64,000 nt of DNA from positions 62,001 to 126,000 of the forward strand of contig NZ_CP122961.1 of assembly GCF_029854215.1 (NCBI RefSeq), read 5' to 3'. Shown one piece after another: positions 28,861 to 38,546 of this stretch. This stretch comes from Halomonas alkaliantarctica (GTDB lineage Bacteria > Pseudomonadota > Gammaproteobacteria > Pseudomonadales > Halomonadaceae). The notes beneath the pieces were generated by a model that was given only the letters and a program-made list of their open reading frames with translations, was not told the DNA's origin and searched no databases. Positions within the stretch are counted from its first letter, which is position 1, and each line of letters starts with the position of its first letter. Both the position numbers and the translations under genes were made by a program.

Positions 28861-29922
28861 TTGAGCGCAGCCAAGATCAAAGTATTGTGTGTCGATGATT
28901 CGGCGCTAATTCGCGATTTGTTAACAGAAATTATTAATTCCCAGCCCGATATGGAAGTTGTTGCGGTAGCGCCTGATCCTATTGCCGCCAGGGATTTGAT
29001 CAAGCAGCACAATCCTGATGTGTTAACCCTCGATGTGGAAATGCCACGTATGGACGGCTTGGATTTTCTCGAGCGCTTAATGCGCTTGCGTCCTATGCCG
29101 GTGTTAATGGTGTCGTCGCTAACCCAAAGCGGTTCGGAAATCACCCTACGTGCGCTTGAGCTCGGTGCGCTGGACTTTGTCGCCAAACCGAGTCTGGGAA
29201 TACGCAATGGGATGATGGAGTACGCCGACGAAATTGCCGAAAAGCTGCGTGCTGCGGCACGCTCACGCCCCCGCCAGGCGCGACATAAAAACACGCCGCC
29301 GCCAGCGGCCTTAAAGGCACCGCTGGTGTCGAGCGAAAAGTTGATCATTATCGGCGCTTCCACAGGCGGCACTGAAGCGATTCGGGCGGTACTAGAACCG
29401 CTACCGGCTAATGCCCCAGCAATATTGATTACCCAACATATGCCAGGTGGTTTTACCCGCTCGTTTGCTGAGCGTCTAGACCGGCTGTGCCGGATTACGG
29501 TTAAAGAAGCCACCGATGGTGAGCGGATTCTACCGGGGCACGCTTATATCGCACCGGGAGATCAACACCTTAAGTTGGCACGTAGTGGCGCTAACTACGT
29601 AGCGCGATTAGATGACGGCCCACCGGTAAACCGCCATCGCCCATCTGTAGACGTGCTTTTCCACTCAGCAGCTCAACACGCAGGTAAAAACTCCATTGGC
29701 GTGATTCTTACTGGTATGGGGAAGGATGGTGCGGCAGGGCTGCTTGAGATGCGTCAAGCGGGGGCGCCCACCATCGCGCAAAATGAACAGACCTGCGTGG
29801 TGTTTGGTATGCCGCGAGAAGCCATCGCGATGGGTGGTGCCGTGGAAGTAGTGGCTTTGGACGATATTCCCACGCGAATGATGGCACTGATAGCTGCATC
29901 GGGTCGCGCACAACGTGTTTAG
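28861..29922 (+). CDS. cheB: Chemotaxis response regulator methylesterase CheB
   Basis: CheB removes methyl groups from receptors when phosphorylated by CheA. From TTG 28861 the protein has 353 residues. The TTG follows AGAGGAGG, an excellent SD, and gives the normal start [20 protein letters not shown]; the frame extends upstream without family match. The receiver domain has the phosphoacceptor Asp58 in [15 protein letters not shown]. The esterase domain has [11 protein letters not shown] (Ser), [15 protein letters not shown] (His) and [13 protein letters not shown] (Asp). Confidence 0.95.
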   Translation: MSAAKIKVLCVDDSALIRDLLTEIINSQPDMEVVAVAPDPIAARDLIKQHNPDVLTLDVEMPRMDGLDFLERLMRLRPMPVLMVSSLTQSGSEITLRALELGALDFVAKPSLGIRNGMMEYADEIAEKLRAAARSRPRQARHKNTPPPAALKAPLVSSEKLIIIGASTGGTEAIRAVLEPLPANAPAILITQHMPGGFTRSFAERLDRLCRITVKEATDGERILPGHAYIAPGDQHLKLARSGANYVARLDDGPPVNRHRPSVDVLFHSAAQHAGKNSIGVILTGMGKDGAAGLLEMRQAGAPTIAQNEQTCVVFGMPREAIAMGGAVEVVALDDIPTRMMALIAASGRAQRV

Positions 29923-30003
29923 TGAGATTGATACGCATCATTACAAATAGCTTGGTATAAGCACTAAGCATAAAAACTTAATAAGCTCGCAAGGGAAACC
30001 ACA

Positions 30004-31698
30004 ATGAATCGTTTACTGCGCAACTTGAGTATACACGCTGCGGTGGTCGCGGCACTTAGCTGCTTTGGCGTGCTGATTTTGGTGATTGCGGGCTTGGGTG
30101 TTGTCGCTGACCGCGATGCACAAACTAATATTGATACATTGAATAATATTAGCAGCGAACAGCTCAATGAGATTAACCGCGCGGACTCGCTGCTAAACCA
30201 GGCCATGCTAGCGATGGAAACTGCCTCTAACTACCTGATGGTAGGTCAGACTCGGCAATCCAATGAGCAGGTTGATATAGCAGGCAATCGCATAGAACGT
30301 ACGGAGCAGCGTTTTGAGAATTTTGCGTCAAACTCATTCTCTGCCCAAGGCGTGGCATTGGCAAACGCTCTGATTGAAGATTTTAATACTGTCATGGCGC
30401 TGGTTAAACAGCAGCATGAAACCTTCGAATCTATGGACTTAACCCGCTACAACACCTTGCGTGAGGAGTTGGAAGGGCCATTACTTAGTTTGAACGAAAG
30501 CATGACCGCATTTGTCGCCTATGGCTTCCAGCGAGTAGATACCATTCGAGCCGATGCGGCAGCCCAGAGCGATCTGTTTAATATTATCAAAGCGGTAGCG
30601 GTGATCTTCACCCTGTTGATGACCCTGGTCATTTACTTTGGTTTACGCCGTACGGTGATTGCGCCGCTAAGAGGGGCCATTCAACGCCTGGATGCGATTG
30701 CCGAGGCCGACCTAACCAACCCGCTGCCAGAGGCGGGTAAAAATGAAATTGGTCGTCTGTTTGGCGCTATGGGCACCATGCAGCAAAACCTCACCAATAT
30801 TGTAGGCCGGGTACGTGAAGGTAGTAACGAGATCCATCACGGCACCCGCGAGATTGCCAGCGGTAACGCTGATCTCTCTTCGCGCACCGAGCAGCAGGCG
30901 GCATCGATTCAACAAACCGCAGCTAGCATGGAAGAGATGACTGCGACGGTAAAACAGAATGCCGACAACGCCCGCCAAGCCAGCACCCTGGCAGCAGACG
31001 CCTCCACCACGGCAGAGCGCGGTGGTGAAGTGGTCGCGCAAGTAGTTCAAACCATGCACGGCATCTCCACCAGCTCGAAAAAAGTCGCCGATATTACCAG
31101 CGTTATTGATTCGATTGCCTTTCAAACCAATATTTTGGCGCTGAATGCCTCAGTAGAAGCCGCGCGTGCCGGCGAACAAGGCCGAGGCTTTGCGGTCGTG
31201 GCGGGGGAAGTGCGCAATTTGGCTAGCCGTAGTGCGGATGCGGCCAAAGAGATCAAAACGTTGATTGATGCCTCTGTGACCCAGATTCAGCAAGGCTCAA
31301 CGCTGGTCGAGCAAGCCGGTACCACCATGTCGGATGTGGTCACCGCCGTGCGCCGCGTAACCGATATCATGGATGAAATCTCCGCTGCCTCCCAAGAGCA
31401 GAGCGACGGCATTGAGCAGGTCAGCCAAGCCGTGGGTCAGATGGATCAAGTCACCCAGCAGAACGCCGCGCTGGTGCAGCAAGCCTCTGCGGCGGCTGCA
31501 TCACTCGAGGAGCAGGCCAACCGACTGGAGCAAGCGGTCGCCGTGTTTAAACTGGTAGGTATGCAAGGGTCGTCACATCCGGTGCTGCCCGCTGCATCGT
31601 CAGCCACGAATGCAATGCCTGCACCCAGGGGCGACCATCAGCAAGCAAATCGACCTGCCGCCAAGCGCAGCGACCACGAAGAGTGGGAAGAGTTTTAA
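30004..31698 (+). CDS. Methyl-accepting chemotaxis protein (Tar/Tsr type)
   Basis: The protein has 564 residues with the classical layout: transmembrane helix 1 (about 12-38), a periplasmic four-helix-bundle-like domain of about 150 residues, helix 2 (about 195-215), HAMP, methylation helices and the tip [20 protein letters not shown]. It ends DHEEWEEF, matching the xWxxF tether (NWETF in E. coli). The ligand cannot be told from sequence by eye. It lies between cheB and cheY, and a 13-bp tandem repeat begins at its last codons. Confidence 0.93.
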   Translation: MNRLLRNLSIHAAVVAALSCFGVLILVIAGLGVVADRDAQTNIDTLNNISSEQLNEINRADSLLNQAMLAMETASNYLMVGQTRQSNEQVDIAGNRIERTEQRFENFASNSFSAQGVALANALIEDFNTVMALVKQQHETFESMDLTRYNTLREELEGPLLSLNESMTAFVAYGFQRVDTIRADAAAQSDLFNIIKAVAVIFTLLMTLVIYFGLRRTVIAPLRGAIQRLDAIAEADLTNPLPEAGKNEIGRLFGAMGTMQQNLTNIVGRVREGSNEIHHGTREIASGNADLSSRTEQQAASIQQTAASMEEMTATVKQNADNARQASTLAADASTTAERGGEVVAQVVQTMHGISTSSKKVADITSVIDSIAFQTNILALNASVEAARAGEQGRGFAVVAGEVRNLASRSADAAKEIKTLIDASVTQIQQGSTLVEQAGTTMSDVVTAVRRVTDIMDEISAASQEQSDGIEQVSQAVGQMDQVTQQNAALVQQASAAAASLEEQANRLEQAVAVFKLVGMQGSSHPVLPAASSATNAMPAPRGDHQQANRPAAKRSDHEEWEEF

Positions 31699-31754
31699 GA
31701 ATGAGTTTTAGGAATGAGTTTTAAGAAAAAGTCTTAGGAAAAATTCTAAGAGAC
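31690..31754. repeat. 13-bp tandem repeat at the receptor-cheY junction
   Basis: Units: GAGTTTTAAGAAT (31690-31702), GAGTTTTAGGAAT (31703-31715), GAGTTTTAAGAAA (31716-31728), AAGTCTTAGGAAA (31729-31741), and a decayed fifth (31742-31754). The first unit contains the receptor's last codons and stop (EF-TAA). The array looks like local duplication of the gene end. Units 4-5 can also form a small TCTTAG/CTAAGA hairpin. Confidence 0.8.
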
Positions 31755-31823
31755 AGCTTTAAATCCCTGACTGTACTGTTCAGTCACCCCAGCGCCATAT
31801 ACTGATTGATTAGAGGATGACCC

Positions 31824-32213
31824 ATGGCAGATAAGAATATGAGTTTCCTAGTTGTCGACGACTTTCCTACCATGCGTCGGATCGTGCGTAGTCTGCTTAA
31901 GGAGCTGGGCTTCACCAACGTGGATGAAGCCGAAGATGGCCAAGATGCGCTCAATAAACTGCGCGCTGGCAAGTTTGAATTCGTCGTTTCCGATTGGAAC
32001 ATGCCGAACCTGGATGGCCTGGAGATGCTCAAGGAGATCCGTCAAGACGACGCTTTGAAAAGTCTTCCCGTGCTGATGGTGACCGCAGAAGCGAAGAAAG
32101 AAAATATCATAGCGGCAGCTCAGGCGGGCGCTAACGGCTATGTCGTCAAGCCGTTCACCGCCGCCACCCTGGAAGAGAAGCTCAATAAGATCTTCGACAA
32201 ACTGGGTATGTGA
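31824..32213 (+). CDS. cheY: Chemotaxis response regulator CheY
   Basis: CheY-P binds FliM and switches rotation. The protein has 129 residues, a single receiver domain. It has the acidic pair Asp12-Asp13, phosphoacceptor Asp57 ([16 protein letters not shown]), Thr in [12 protein letters not shown] and Lys in [16 protein letters not shown]. It is highly similar in form to enteric CheY. It is followed by cheZ after 41 bases. The 125 bases before it hold the 13-bp repeat array and no clear promoter. Confidence 0.97.
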   Translation: MADKNMSFLVVDDFPTMRRIVRSLLKELGFTNVDEAEDGQDALNKLRAGKFEFVVSDWNMPNLDGLEMLKEIRQDDALKSLPVLMVTAEAKKENIIAAAQAGANGYVVKPFTAATLEEKLNKIFDKLGM

Positions 32214-32254
32214 GCGACCAAGCCTATGGGTTTGGTTAATGAGGAGACAACATT

Positions 32255-32950
32255 ATGAGTCAGAATGAGCAGTCCGATTCTGCCCAGCTGTCCGAGCAAG
32301 CCGCTGAAGACCTAATTCATCGCATCGGTAAGTTGACGCGCATGTTGCGTGAGAACATGCGTGAGCTAGGGCTGGATAAAGAGATTGAGAAGGCGGCAAT
32401 AGCCATTCCCGATGCACGCGACCGCTTGCACTATGTCGCTACCATGACGGAGCAGGCAGCAGATCGAGCGCTCAATGCCGTTGACCGTGCGCAGCCGCTG
32501 CAGGATCAGTTGTCAGACCGAGCGGAAGCGTTGGATAAGCGCTGGGCCGAATGGTTTGAAGCGCCGAAAGAGCTGGATGAGGCCAAGGCACTCGTCGTCG
32601 AGACGCGCACTTATCTTAGCGATGTGCCTGATGTGGTTTCCGCGACGAATAAAGAGCTGATGGAAATCATGATGGCCCAGGACTTCCAAGACCTGACCGG
32701 CCAGGTAATTAAGAAGATGATGGACGTGATCCATGAGATCGAACATCAGCTGGTTCAGGTGCTCATTGATAACGCGCCGGGGGCACATGCACGAGAAACA
32801 CTGCAGCGCAAGGCCGAGGATCAGTGGAAAAACGACAATGCACGGCGTAACGAAGAGCTTTTGAATGGACCACAAGTGAAGGATAATGTCCCCGATACCG
32901 TCTCTGGACAAGACCAAGTAGACGACTTGTTGGATGAATTAGGCTTTTAA
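32255..32950 (+). CDS. cheZ: CheY-P phosphatase CheZ
   Basis: CheZ dephosphorylates CheY-P. The protein has 231 residues. The active-site region reads [20 protein letters not shown], with the catalytic Gln and the neighbouring Asp of the family. The C-terminal CheY-docking peptide is intact ([11 protein letters not shown]). The rest is a long helical hairpin with an acidic linker. CheZ is found in beta- and gammaproteobacteria, which agrees with the assignment. Confidence 0.95.
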   Translation: MSQNEQSDSAQLSEQAAEDLIHRIGKLTRMLRENMRELGLDKEIEKAAIAIPDARDRLHYVATMTEQAADRALNAVDRAQPLQDQLSDRAEALDKRWAEWFEAPKELDEAKALVVETRTYLSDVPDVVSATNKELMEIMMAQDFQDLTGQVIKKMMDVIHEIEHQLVQVLIDNAPGAHARETLQRKAEDQWKNDNARRNEELLNGPQVKDNVPDTVSGQDQVDDLLDELGF

Positions 32951-32986
32951 AGCGTTATTACACGCCCTCTGGGCACGCAAGCACGC

Positions 32987-33016
32987 TATTCAGCCGTCCC
33001 TATGGACGGCTGAATA
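32987..33016. terminator. Strong hairpin between cheZ and flhB
   Basis: TATTCAGCCGTCC (32987-32999), CTAT loop, GGACGGCTGAATA (33004-33016): a perfect 13-bp stem 36 bases after cheZ. No T-run follows on the plus strand. It is stable enough to act as a transcription pause, Rho-related 3' end or mRNA stabiliser between the chemotaxis and flhB operons. Confidence 0.5.
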
Positions 33017-33052
33017 CGTGATAAGCTCCGCTTAACCTGGCCGGATACCCGT

Positions 33053-34219
33053 ATGGCAGATAACGATAGCGACCAGGAAAAGACCGAAGAGGCCACGCCC
33101 AGGCGACAAGAGAAAGCCCGTGAAGAGGGCCAGGTTGCCCGTTCCCGCGAGTTAAATACGTTTTTGCTGCTGCTGGGCGGTGTGATTGGCCTCTATAGCA
33201 TGGGTAAAATGCTCTACAACCAGCTGGGTGCAGTGATGGAGCAGGCTTTCCTGTTTGAGCGCCGCCAAGCAATGGAAAGTACGCCGATGTTGGTCAATGC
33301 GCTGGATCTTGGGCAGCGCACGCTATTTGCCATGATGCCGCTGTTTTTACTGTTAGCCGTGATTGCATTAGTAGCCCCGGGGTTGATGGGCGGCTGGCTG
33401 ATATCGGGTAAATCGATGCAGCCCAAGTTTTCCAAGCTAAACCCTATTAAGGGTGTAAAGCGTATCTTCTCCACCCAGGCACTGATCGAATTGGCCAAAG
33501 CGATCGCCAAGTCGGTGCTAGTAGGGGGAGTCGCTGCAACGTTTTTGTATTTCAATATCGACAAATTTATGGCGCTAATGGATCAGTCTATCCAGCAAGC
33601 GCTGACCAACGCGCTAACCATGGCGGCTCAGGCGGCCGGGCTCATGGTGCTGGTGTTGATCGTGGTCATTTTGATCGATGTCCCTTTCCAGCTCTGGGAC
33701 AATGCAAAGAAGCTGCGCATGACTCAGGAAGAGGTTAAGCGTGAGCATAAAGAGTCCGAAGGCGACCCGCATGTGAAAGCGCGCATTCGCCAGCAGCAGC
33801 AGGCCATGGCGCGGGGCAGGATGATGAGCAAAGTGCCTAAGGCCGACGTTATCATTACCAACCCCACGCACTACGCGATAGCACTGACGTATCAGGAAGG
33901 CAGCATGGGTGCGCCACGGCTGGTGGCAAAAGGCGCCGACGCAGTGGCCGCGCGCATTCGCGAAATTGCTGAAGAGGCGGGCGTGCCTCGCTTGCAGGCA
34001 GCGCCATTGGCGCGGGCCCTGTATCATCACGTCGATCTAGATGCAGAAGTACCTGCCGAACTGTATACCGCGGTGGCGGAAGTAATGGCCTGGGCCTATC
34101 GCCTCAAGCAAGTAGCAAACCAAGGAGGCGAGGTGCCCCCAACCCCCGATAACCTGCCGGTACCACCGGAGATGGAAAGCCCCGGGCATGTCGCCGGTGG
34201 TAATGAGGCGCAACCATGA
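33053..34219 (+). CDS. flhB: Flagellar export protein FlhB
   Basis: FlhB is the substrate-specificity switch of the export apparatus. The protein has 388 residues. The N-terminus has the typical EKTEEATPRRQEKAREEGQV. Four transmembrane segments are followed by a cytoplasmic domain with the autocleavage motif NPTH in ADVIITNPTHYAIALTY. The C-terminal tail is rich in Pro and Glu. The SD is weak. The 14-bp motif shared with fliE ends 19 bases before the start. It overlaps flhA by four bases and heads a long run through fliA and the second stator. Confidence 0.96.
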   Translation: MADNDSDQEKTEEATPRRQEKAREEGQVARSRELNTFLLLLGGVIGLYSMGKMLYNQLGAVMEQAFLFERRQAMESTPMLVNALDLGQRTLFAMMPLFLLLAVIALVAPGLMGGWLISGKSMQPKFSKLNPIKGVKRIFSTQALIELAKAIAKSVLVGGVAATFLYFNIDKFMALMDQSIQQALTNALTMAAQAAGLMVLVLIVVILIDVPFQLWDNAKKLRMTQEEVKREHKESEGDPHVKARIRQQQQAMARGRMMSKVPKADVIITNPTHYAIALTYQEGSMGAPRLVAKGADAVAARIREIAEEAGVPRLQAAPLARALYHHVDLDAEVPAELYTAVAEVMAWAYRLKQVANQGGEVPPTPDNLPVPPEMESPGHVAGGNEAQP

Positions 34220-36303
34220 AAGGCTTGAGTCAGCTAGTAGGGCGGCGCGACTGGATGAGTGATGTGCGCATGAAGCTGCTGGTCGGGCCGCTGCTCATCC
34301 TCATGATCTTGGGCATGATGATTGTGCCGTTGCCCCCCTTCGCCCTGGATTTACTCTTCACCTTCAATATCGCGCTGGCCATTATGGTGTTAATGGTCAG
34401 CATGTTTACCCAGAAGCCGCTGGACTTTGCGGCGTTCCCTGCTGTGTTGCTTTTTACCACGCTGCTGCGCCTGTCGCTCAATGTGGCCTCTACCCGGGTG
34501 GTGCTCATGGAGGGCCACCAAGGCGGTGCGTCCGCGGGTAAGGTCATCGAAGCGTTTGGGGCGTTCCTGGTCGGCGGTAATTTCGCTGTGGGTCTAGTGG
34601 TCTTCCTTATTCTCGTCATCATCAACTTTATGGTTATCACCAAAGGTGCTGGTCGTATTGCCGAAGTGGGGGCGCGCTTTACCCTGGATGCAATGCCCGG
34701 TAAGCAGATGGCCATCGATGCCGATCTGAACGCTGGTTTAATCGGCGAAGAAGACGCCAAAAAGCGCCGCGCGGAAGTCGCGCAAGAGGCGGATTTCTTT
34801 GGTTCGATGGACGGCGCAAGTAAGTTCGTCCGTGGCGATGCCATTGCCGGTTTGGTGATTATGGTGGTCAATATCATCGGCGGGCTGTTGATTGGTATGC
34901 TGCAGCACGATATGAGCTTTGGCGCTGCTGGTCAGACCTATATGTTGCTGGCGATCGGCGATGGCCTGGTGGCACAAATTCCGGCCCTGGTGATCTCGAC
35001 CGCAGCAGGTGTCACGGTTTCTCGGGTAAGTACCGATACGGACGAGGATATTGGCCAGCAAATGCTCAGCCAACTATTCGTTAATCCCCAGGTACTGATA
35101 TTGGCCGCCATAGTGATGGGGCTGCTGGGCATGGTGCCCGGCATGCCCAATTTAGTGTTTCTACTCTTTACCGCGCTGCTGGCGGGTTTGGCGTGGTTTA
35201 TTATGCGCCAAAAAGAGCAATCGTTGGTCAAGGAAGAAATTGCGACTGCGCCTGTACCATTACAAGAGACCCCCGAAGCGAGCTGGGAAGACGTGCAGCT
35301 GGTCGATACCCTTGGCCTGGAAGTGGGTCATCGCTTAATCCCGCTGGTCGACTCGCGTCAAAAAGGCGAACTACTGGGGCGCATTAAGAGCGTGCGGAAA
35401 AAGTTTGCCCAGGAAGTGGGCTTCCTGCCCCCGGTGGTGCATATCCGCGATAATTTGGAGCTACCGCCCAACGCCTATGTACTCTCCATGAAAGGCGCCG
35501 AGATTGGTCGCGCCGAGGCACAGCCGGGTAAATGGCTGGCGATCAATCCAGGCCAAGTATCGGGCGAGCTGCAGGGCACCCATACCGAGGACCCCGCCTT
35601 TGGCTTGCCCGCTGTATGGATTGATAGCAACCAGCGTGAACATGCCCAGGTGTACGGCTACACCGTGGTGGATGCCAGTACCGTCATAGCGACCCACTTG
35701 AACCACCTGCTGCACCGCCATTCGCCCGAGATGCTGGGTCGTCAGGAAGTGCAGAAGCTGCTGGATAAAATGGGTGATGATCAGAAAGCGTTGGTCGAAG
35801 AGGTGATCCCCAAGGCTATTTCGCTCACGGTGCTGCAGCGTATCTTGCAAAACCTGCTCGACGAAGATGTCTCTATTCGTGATATGCGCACTATTCTGGA
35901 TACCCTGGCAGAGTACGCTACTCAGCAAAAAGATCCCAACGAGCTGACAGCGCTGGTGCGTGTCTCGCTGGGGCGGGCAATTGTCCAGCATTGGTTTGCA
36001 GGGCAGGAGACGCTCAATGTCATGGGGCTGGACGCCCAGTTGGAGCAGGTGCTGGTACAGGCTATGAACGGTAACGGCGCCATGGAGCCCGGGTTGGCCG
36101 AGACGCTAATGACCCAGGCGCAGCAGGCGCTGGAGCGTCACGAAAGCTCCGGCGAACCGCCGGTGCTGGTGGTGCAGCACTCGCTGCGAGCGGTGCTATC
36201 GCGTTTCTTGCGCCGCCGTCTACGCCATATGTCGGTATTGTCCCAGGCTGAAATTCCCGATGACCGCACATTAAGAGTGACCACCGTCGTCGGCGGACGT
36301 TAA
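34216..36303 (+). CDS. flhA: Flagellar export gate protein FlhA
   Basis: FlhA is the large nonameric export-gate protein that docks chaperone-substrate complexes. The protein has 695 residues, the standard length. It has an N-terminal membrane domain with seven to eight helices and the FHIPEP-type signature around FAAFPAVLLFTTLLRLSLNV, RFTLDAMPGKQMAIDADLNA and EADFFGSMDGASKFVRGDAI. The cytoplasmic domain starts at about residue 350. It overlaps flhB by four bases; flhF follows after 59 bases. Confidence 0.97.
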   Translation: MKGLSQLVGRRDWMSDVRMKLLVGPLLILMILGMMIVPLPPFALDLLFTFNIALAIMVLMVSMFTQKPLDFAAFPAVLLFTTLLRLSLNVASTRVVLMEGHQGGASAGKVIEAFGAFLVGGNFAVGLVVFLILVIINFMVITKGAGRIAEVGARFTLDAMPGKQMAIDADLNAGLIGEEDAKKRRAEVAQEADFFGSMDGASKFVRGDAIAGLVIMVVNIIGGLLIGMLQHDMSFGAAGQTYMLLAIGDGLVAQIPALVISTAAGVTVSRVSTDTDEDIGQQMLSQLFVNPQVLILAAIVMGLLGMVPGMPNLVFLLFTALLAGLAWFIMRQKEQSLVKEEIATAPVPLQETPEASWEDVQLVDTLGLEVGHRLIPLVDSRQKGELLGRIKSVRKKFAQEVGFLPPVVHIRDNLELPPNAYVLSMKGAEIGRAEAQPGKWLAINPGQVSGELQGTHTEDPAFGLPAVWIDSNQREHAQVYGYTVVDASTVIATHLNHLLHRHSPEMLGRQEVQKLLDKMGDDQKALVEEVIPKAISLTVLQRILQNLLDEDVSIRDMRTILDTLAEYATQQKDPNELTALVRVSLGRAIVQHWFAGQETLNVMGLDAQLEQVLVQAMNGNGAMEPGLAETLMTQAQQALERHESSGEPPVLVVQHSLRAVLSRFLRRRLRHMSVLSQAEIPDDRTLRVTTVVGGR

Positions 36304-36362
36304 TGATGACGCGCCGTGATAGGCTAGCGTCGACCATTTCCAGAATAGGCAAAAGGTAAATC

Positions 36363-38546
36363 ATGAGCGTTAGACGTTTCGTGGGAGCCAACAGTCGAGA
36401 TGTGATGCGCCAAGTGCGCGAAGCGCTCGGTGAAGACGCCTTGATTGTTGCCAATCGGCGCACTGAAGGGGGCGTTGAAATTTTGGCCATGGCGGATGAA
36501 GCCATTGACCACTTTGAACCTTCACCAGAACCCACCGCCCCCAAAACGCCGGCAGCGCCTCCGCCGCAAGATCCCATGCAAGCGATGAGTGAGCGCTTAC
36601 TGCGCGAAATGCAGGATATGCGCGCGCTGCTAGCCAATAGCCAGCCAGCCAATGCCGCTTCTCCAATACCAACAGCGCCTACCGGCACGGTGGCGCGGCT
36701 GCGCCAACTGCTATGGAACGTCGGTTTTAGCAGTGAGCTCGCCGATGAGCTGTTGGCAGGGTTGCCCGCACCGCTCACCAGGTTAGACGGCGAGAGCGAA
36801 GCGCCGCTGCAGTGGCTTCGTCAACAGTTAATGGATCGCCTCTGCGTGCTGAGCGATGAGCCCAGCTTTTTCGATCAAACCGGTATTGTTGCCCTGGTGG
36901 GGCCGACAGGAGTGGGTAAAACCACCACCACCGCCAAGCTGGCCGCTCGTTTTGTGATGCGCCACGGTACGCGCCCGGTGGCGCTGGTCACCACCGACAG
37001 CTTCCGGATTGGCGCCCACGAGCAGCTGCGCATCTATGCGCGCCTGCTGGATACCCCGATGTACGCGCTTGACGCCGAGCAACCCATCGACGATTTGTTG
37101 GGCCGCCTGCAGGGCAAGCAGTGGGTGATTATCGATACCGTGGGTATGAGTCAGCGTGACCAGCGGGTGATTGAGCAGATTGCCCACCTCCAGGGCGGAC
37201 GCTCGCGGGTGCGTTTGGTACTGCTGCTCAATGCCGCCAGTCAGCCGGAAACCCTCGAAGAAGTCGTGCTGCGTTACCGACAGGCCGCGCGAGCTGCAGG
37301 CGCAGAGCTAGATGACTGCATTATTACCAAGCAGGATGAGGCGGGACGCCTTGCGCCGGTGTTAGACATTATTATGCGTCACGGAATGCGCGTGCTGTTT
37401 GGTTCAAATGGCCAGCAGGTGCCTGAAGATATGGCCATTGCCGCTCCTGATGCGCTAGTGGATCAAGCGCTTAGCACGGCGACGCCACAGCGGGAGCGGG
37501 CGCAAAGTGCCGACGCACCGATGGGCATGCCGCGCTGGTCGCGGGATGTACTGGGCCAGGGGCGTCGTTTGTCGTCGCTACTGGCGCGGCTGCGCCAACG
37601 CGTCACGGGCTTTGCGGCATTAGAAGAGGTCTGGAATTTAGCTTCGCTACCTAGCCGTGTGCAGGAAACGCGTTTGGATGCATTACTTGTCGGTTACCCA
37701 GCGGCGGAAACCACCTTAGGTATGGCGTGGTCAGCACGGCGTAACGAGCGCGGCTGCGACTGGGCAATGCCGGACATTGGTCTGGACGCCGATGGCGCCT
37801 GGCTGGCGCTTCCCTGGCTGCAGCATCGCCACGCCGCGGGGTGGCAGCCCCGCTTAGCTGCCTTGACTTCATCAAGCGGCGTCGCGGTGCATCTACTACC
37901 GCGCTTTCCCGAACCTGATGCACTAGCGTGGCTGGAAGCCGAGCACTTGACCTGGGTCAGCCAAGTAGCCCCCAGTCATCGAGTACGCTTTCACCACGAA
38001 CGTCAGTCGATCCGTCAGCTGTTTAGTGACAGTGTGCTGACGCATCATGTAGGGGTACGTTTTCGCGGGCAACCGGTGCAGCTGTGGACTGCCTACGCCG
38101 AAGTCGAGGACGCCAACGGTACGGCTCTACTCGCCTGGTACGGCGAAGTGCGCGACCCGGAAAGTGCCAAAGTGGTGGCGCGGCGTTACTGGCTTACCCC
38201 AGCACGGTTGGGGGCAGAGGTGCTCTCGTTGCTGTTAACCCAGCTGCAAAGCGAAGGTTTGTCCGCTTTGACGCGTCGCGCGTGGCAGCAGTTAAAAGAA
38301 GCCGATAGCGGTGATCTCAATGCCGAAGTTCGCCTATTGATGGCCAGCGGTGTGGCGTCGGTCGCCGGGCATCTCGATGTGGCCGATGATGAGGAGGCGC
38401 AGACGCTGCGCGGTGATCTGCTCAACCTGTTAGGCACCAGCCGTCGCCGCCGTGATACCGGCATGCTCGATGCGATGGTCTACGCCTTTATGGCGCGGGA
38501 TGCGATTCGCCAGATGGGCAGTGTTAGTCGAGAGGGTGTGGCGTGA
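36363..38546 (+). CDS. flhF: FlhF SRP-type GTPase with a long C-terminal extension
   Basis: FlhF is a signal-recognition-type GTPase that sets flagellar placement and number in many bacteria. The N-terminal B domain (MSVRRFVGANSRDVMRQVRE) is followed by an NG domain with GPTGVGKTTTTAKLAARF near residue 179, DTVGMSQRDQRV near 257, TKQDEAGRLAPVLD near 321 and GQQVPEDM near 351. Known FlhF proteins end near here, at roughly 390-500 residues. This one runs to 727, adding about 360 residues with no motif I recognise; the region has alternating Trp-rich beta-like and helical stretches. Base use is uniform across the junction, so it is a true fusion or a lineage-specific domain. Confidence 0.92.
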   Translation: MSVRRFVGANSRDVMRQVREALGEDALIVANRRTEGGVEILAMADEAIDHFEPSPEPTAPKTPAAPPPQDPMQAMSERLLREMQDMRALLANSQPANAASPIPTAPTGTVARLRQLLWNVGFSSELADELLAGLPAPLTRLDGESEAPLQWLRQQLMDRLCVLSDEPSFFDQTGIVALVGPTGVGKTTTTAKLAARFVMRHGTRPVALVTTDSFRIGAHEQLRIYARLLDTPMYALDAEQPIDDLLGRLQGKQWVIIDTVGMSQRDQRVIEQIAHLQGGRSRVRLVLLLNAASQPETLEEVVLRYRQAARAAGAELDDCIITKQDEAGRLAPVLDIIMRHGMRVLFGSNGQQVPEDMAIAAPDALVDQALSTATPQRERAQSADAPMGMPRWSRDVLGQGRRLSSLLARLRQRVTGFAALEEVWNLASLPSRVQETRLDALLVGYPAAETTLGMAWSARRNERGCDWAMPDIGLDADGAWLALPWLQHRHAAGWQPRLAALTSSSGVAVHLLPRFPEPDALAWLEAEHLTWVSQVAPSHRVRFHHERQSIRQLFSDSVLTHHVGVRFRGQPVQLWTAYAEVEDANGTALLAWYGEVRDPESAKVVARRYWLTPARLGAEVLSLLLTQLQSEGLSALTRRAWQQLKEADSGDLNAEVRLLMASGVASVAGHLDVADDEEAQTLRGDLLNLLGTSRRRRDTGMLDAMVYAFMARDAIRQMGSVSREGVA

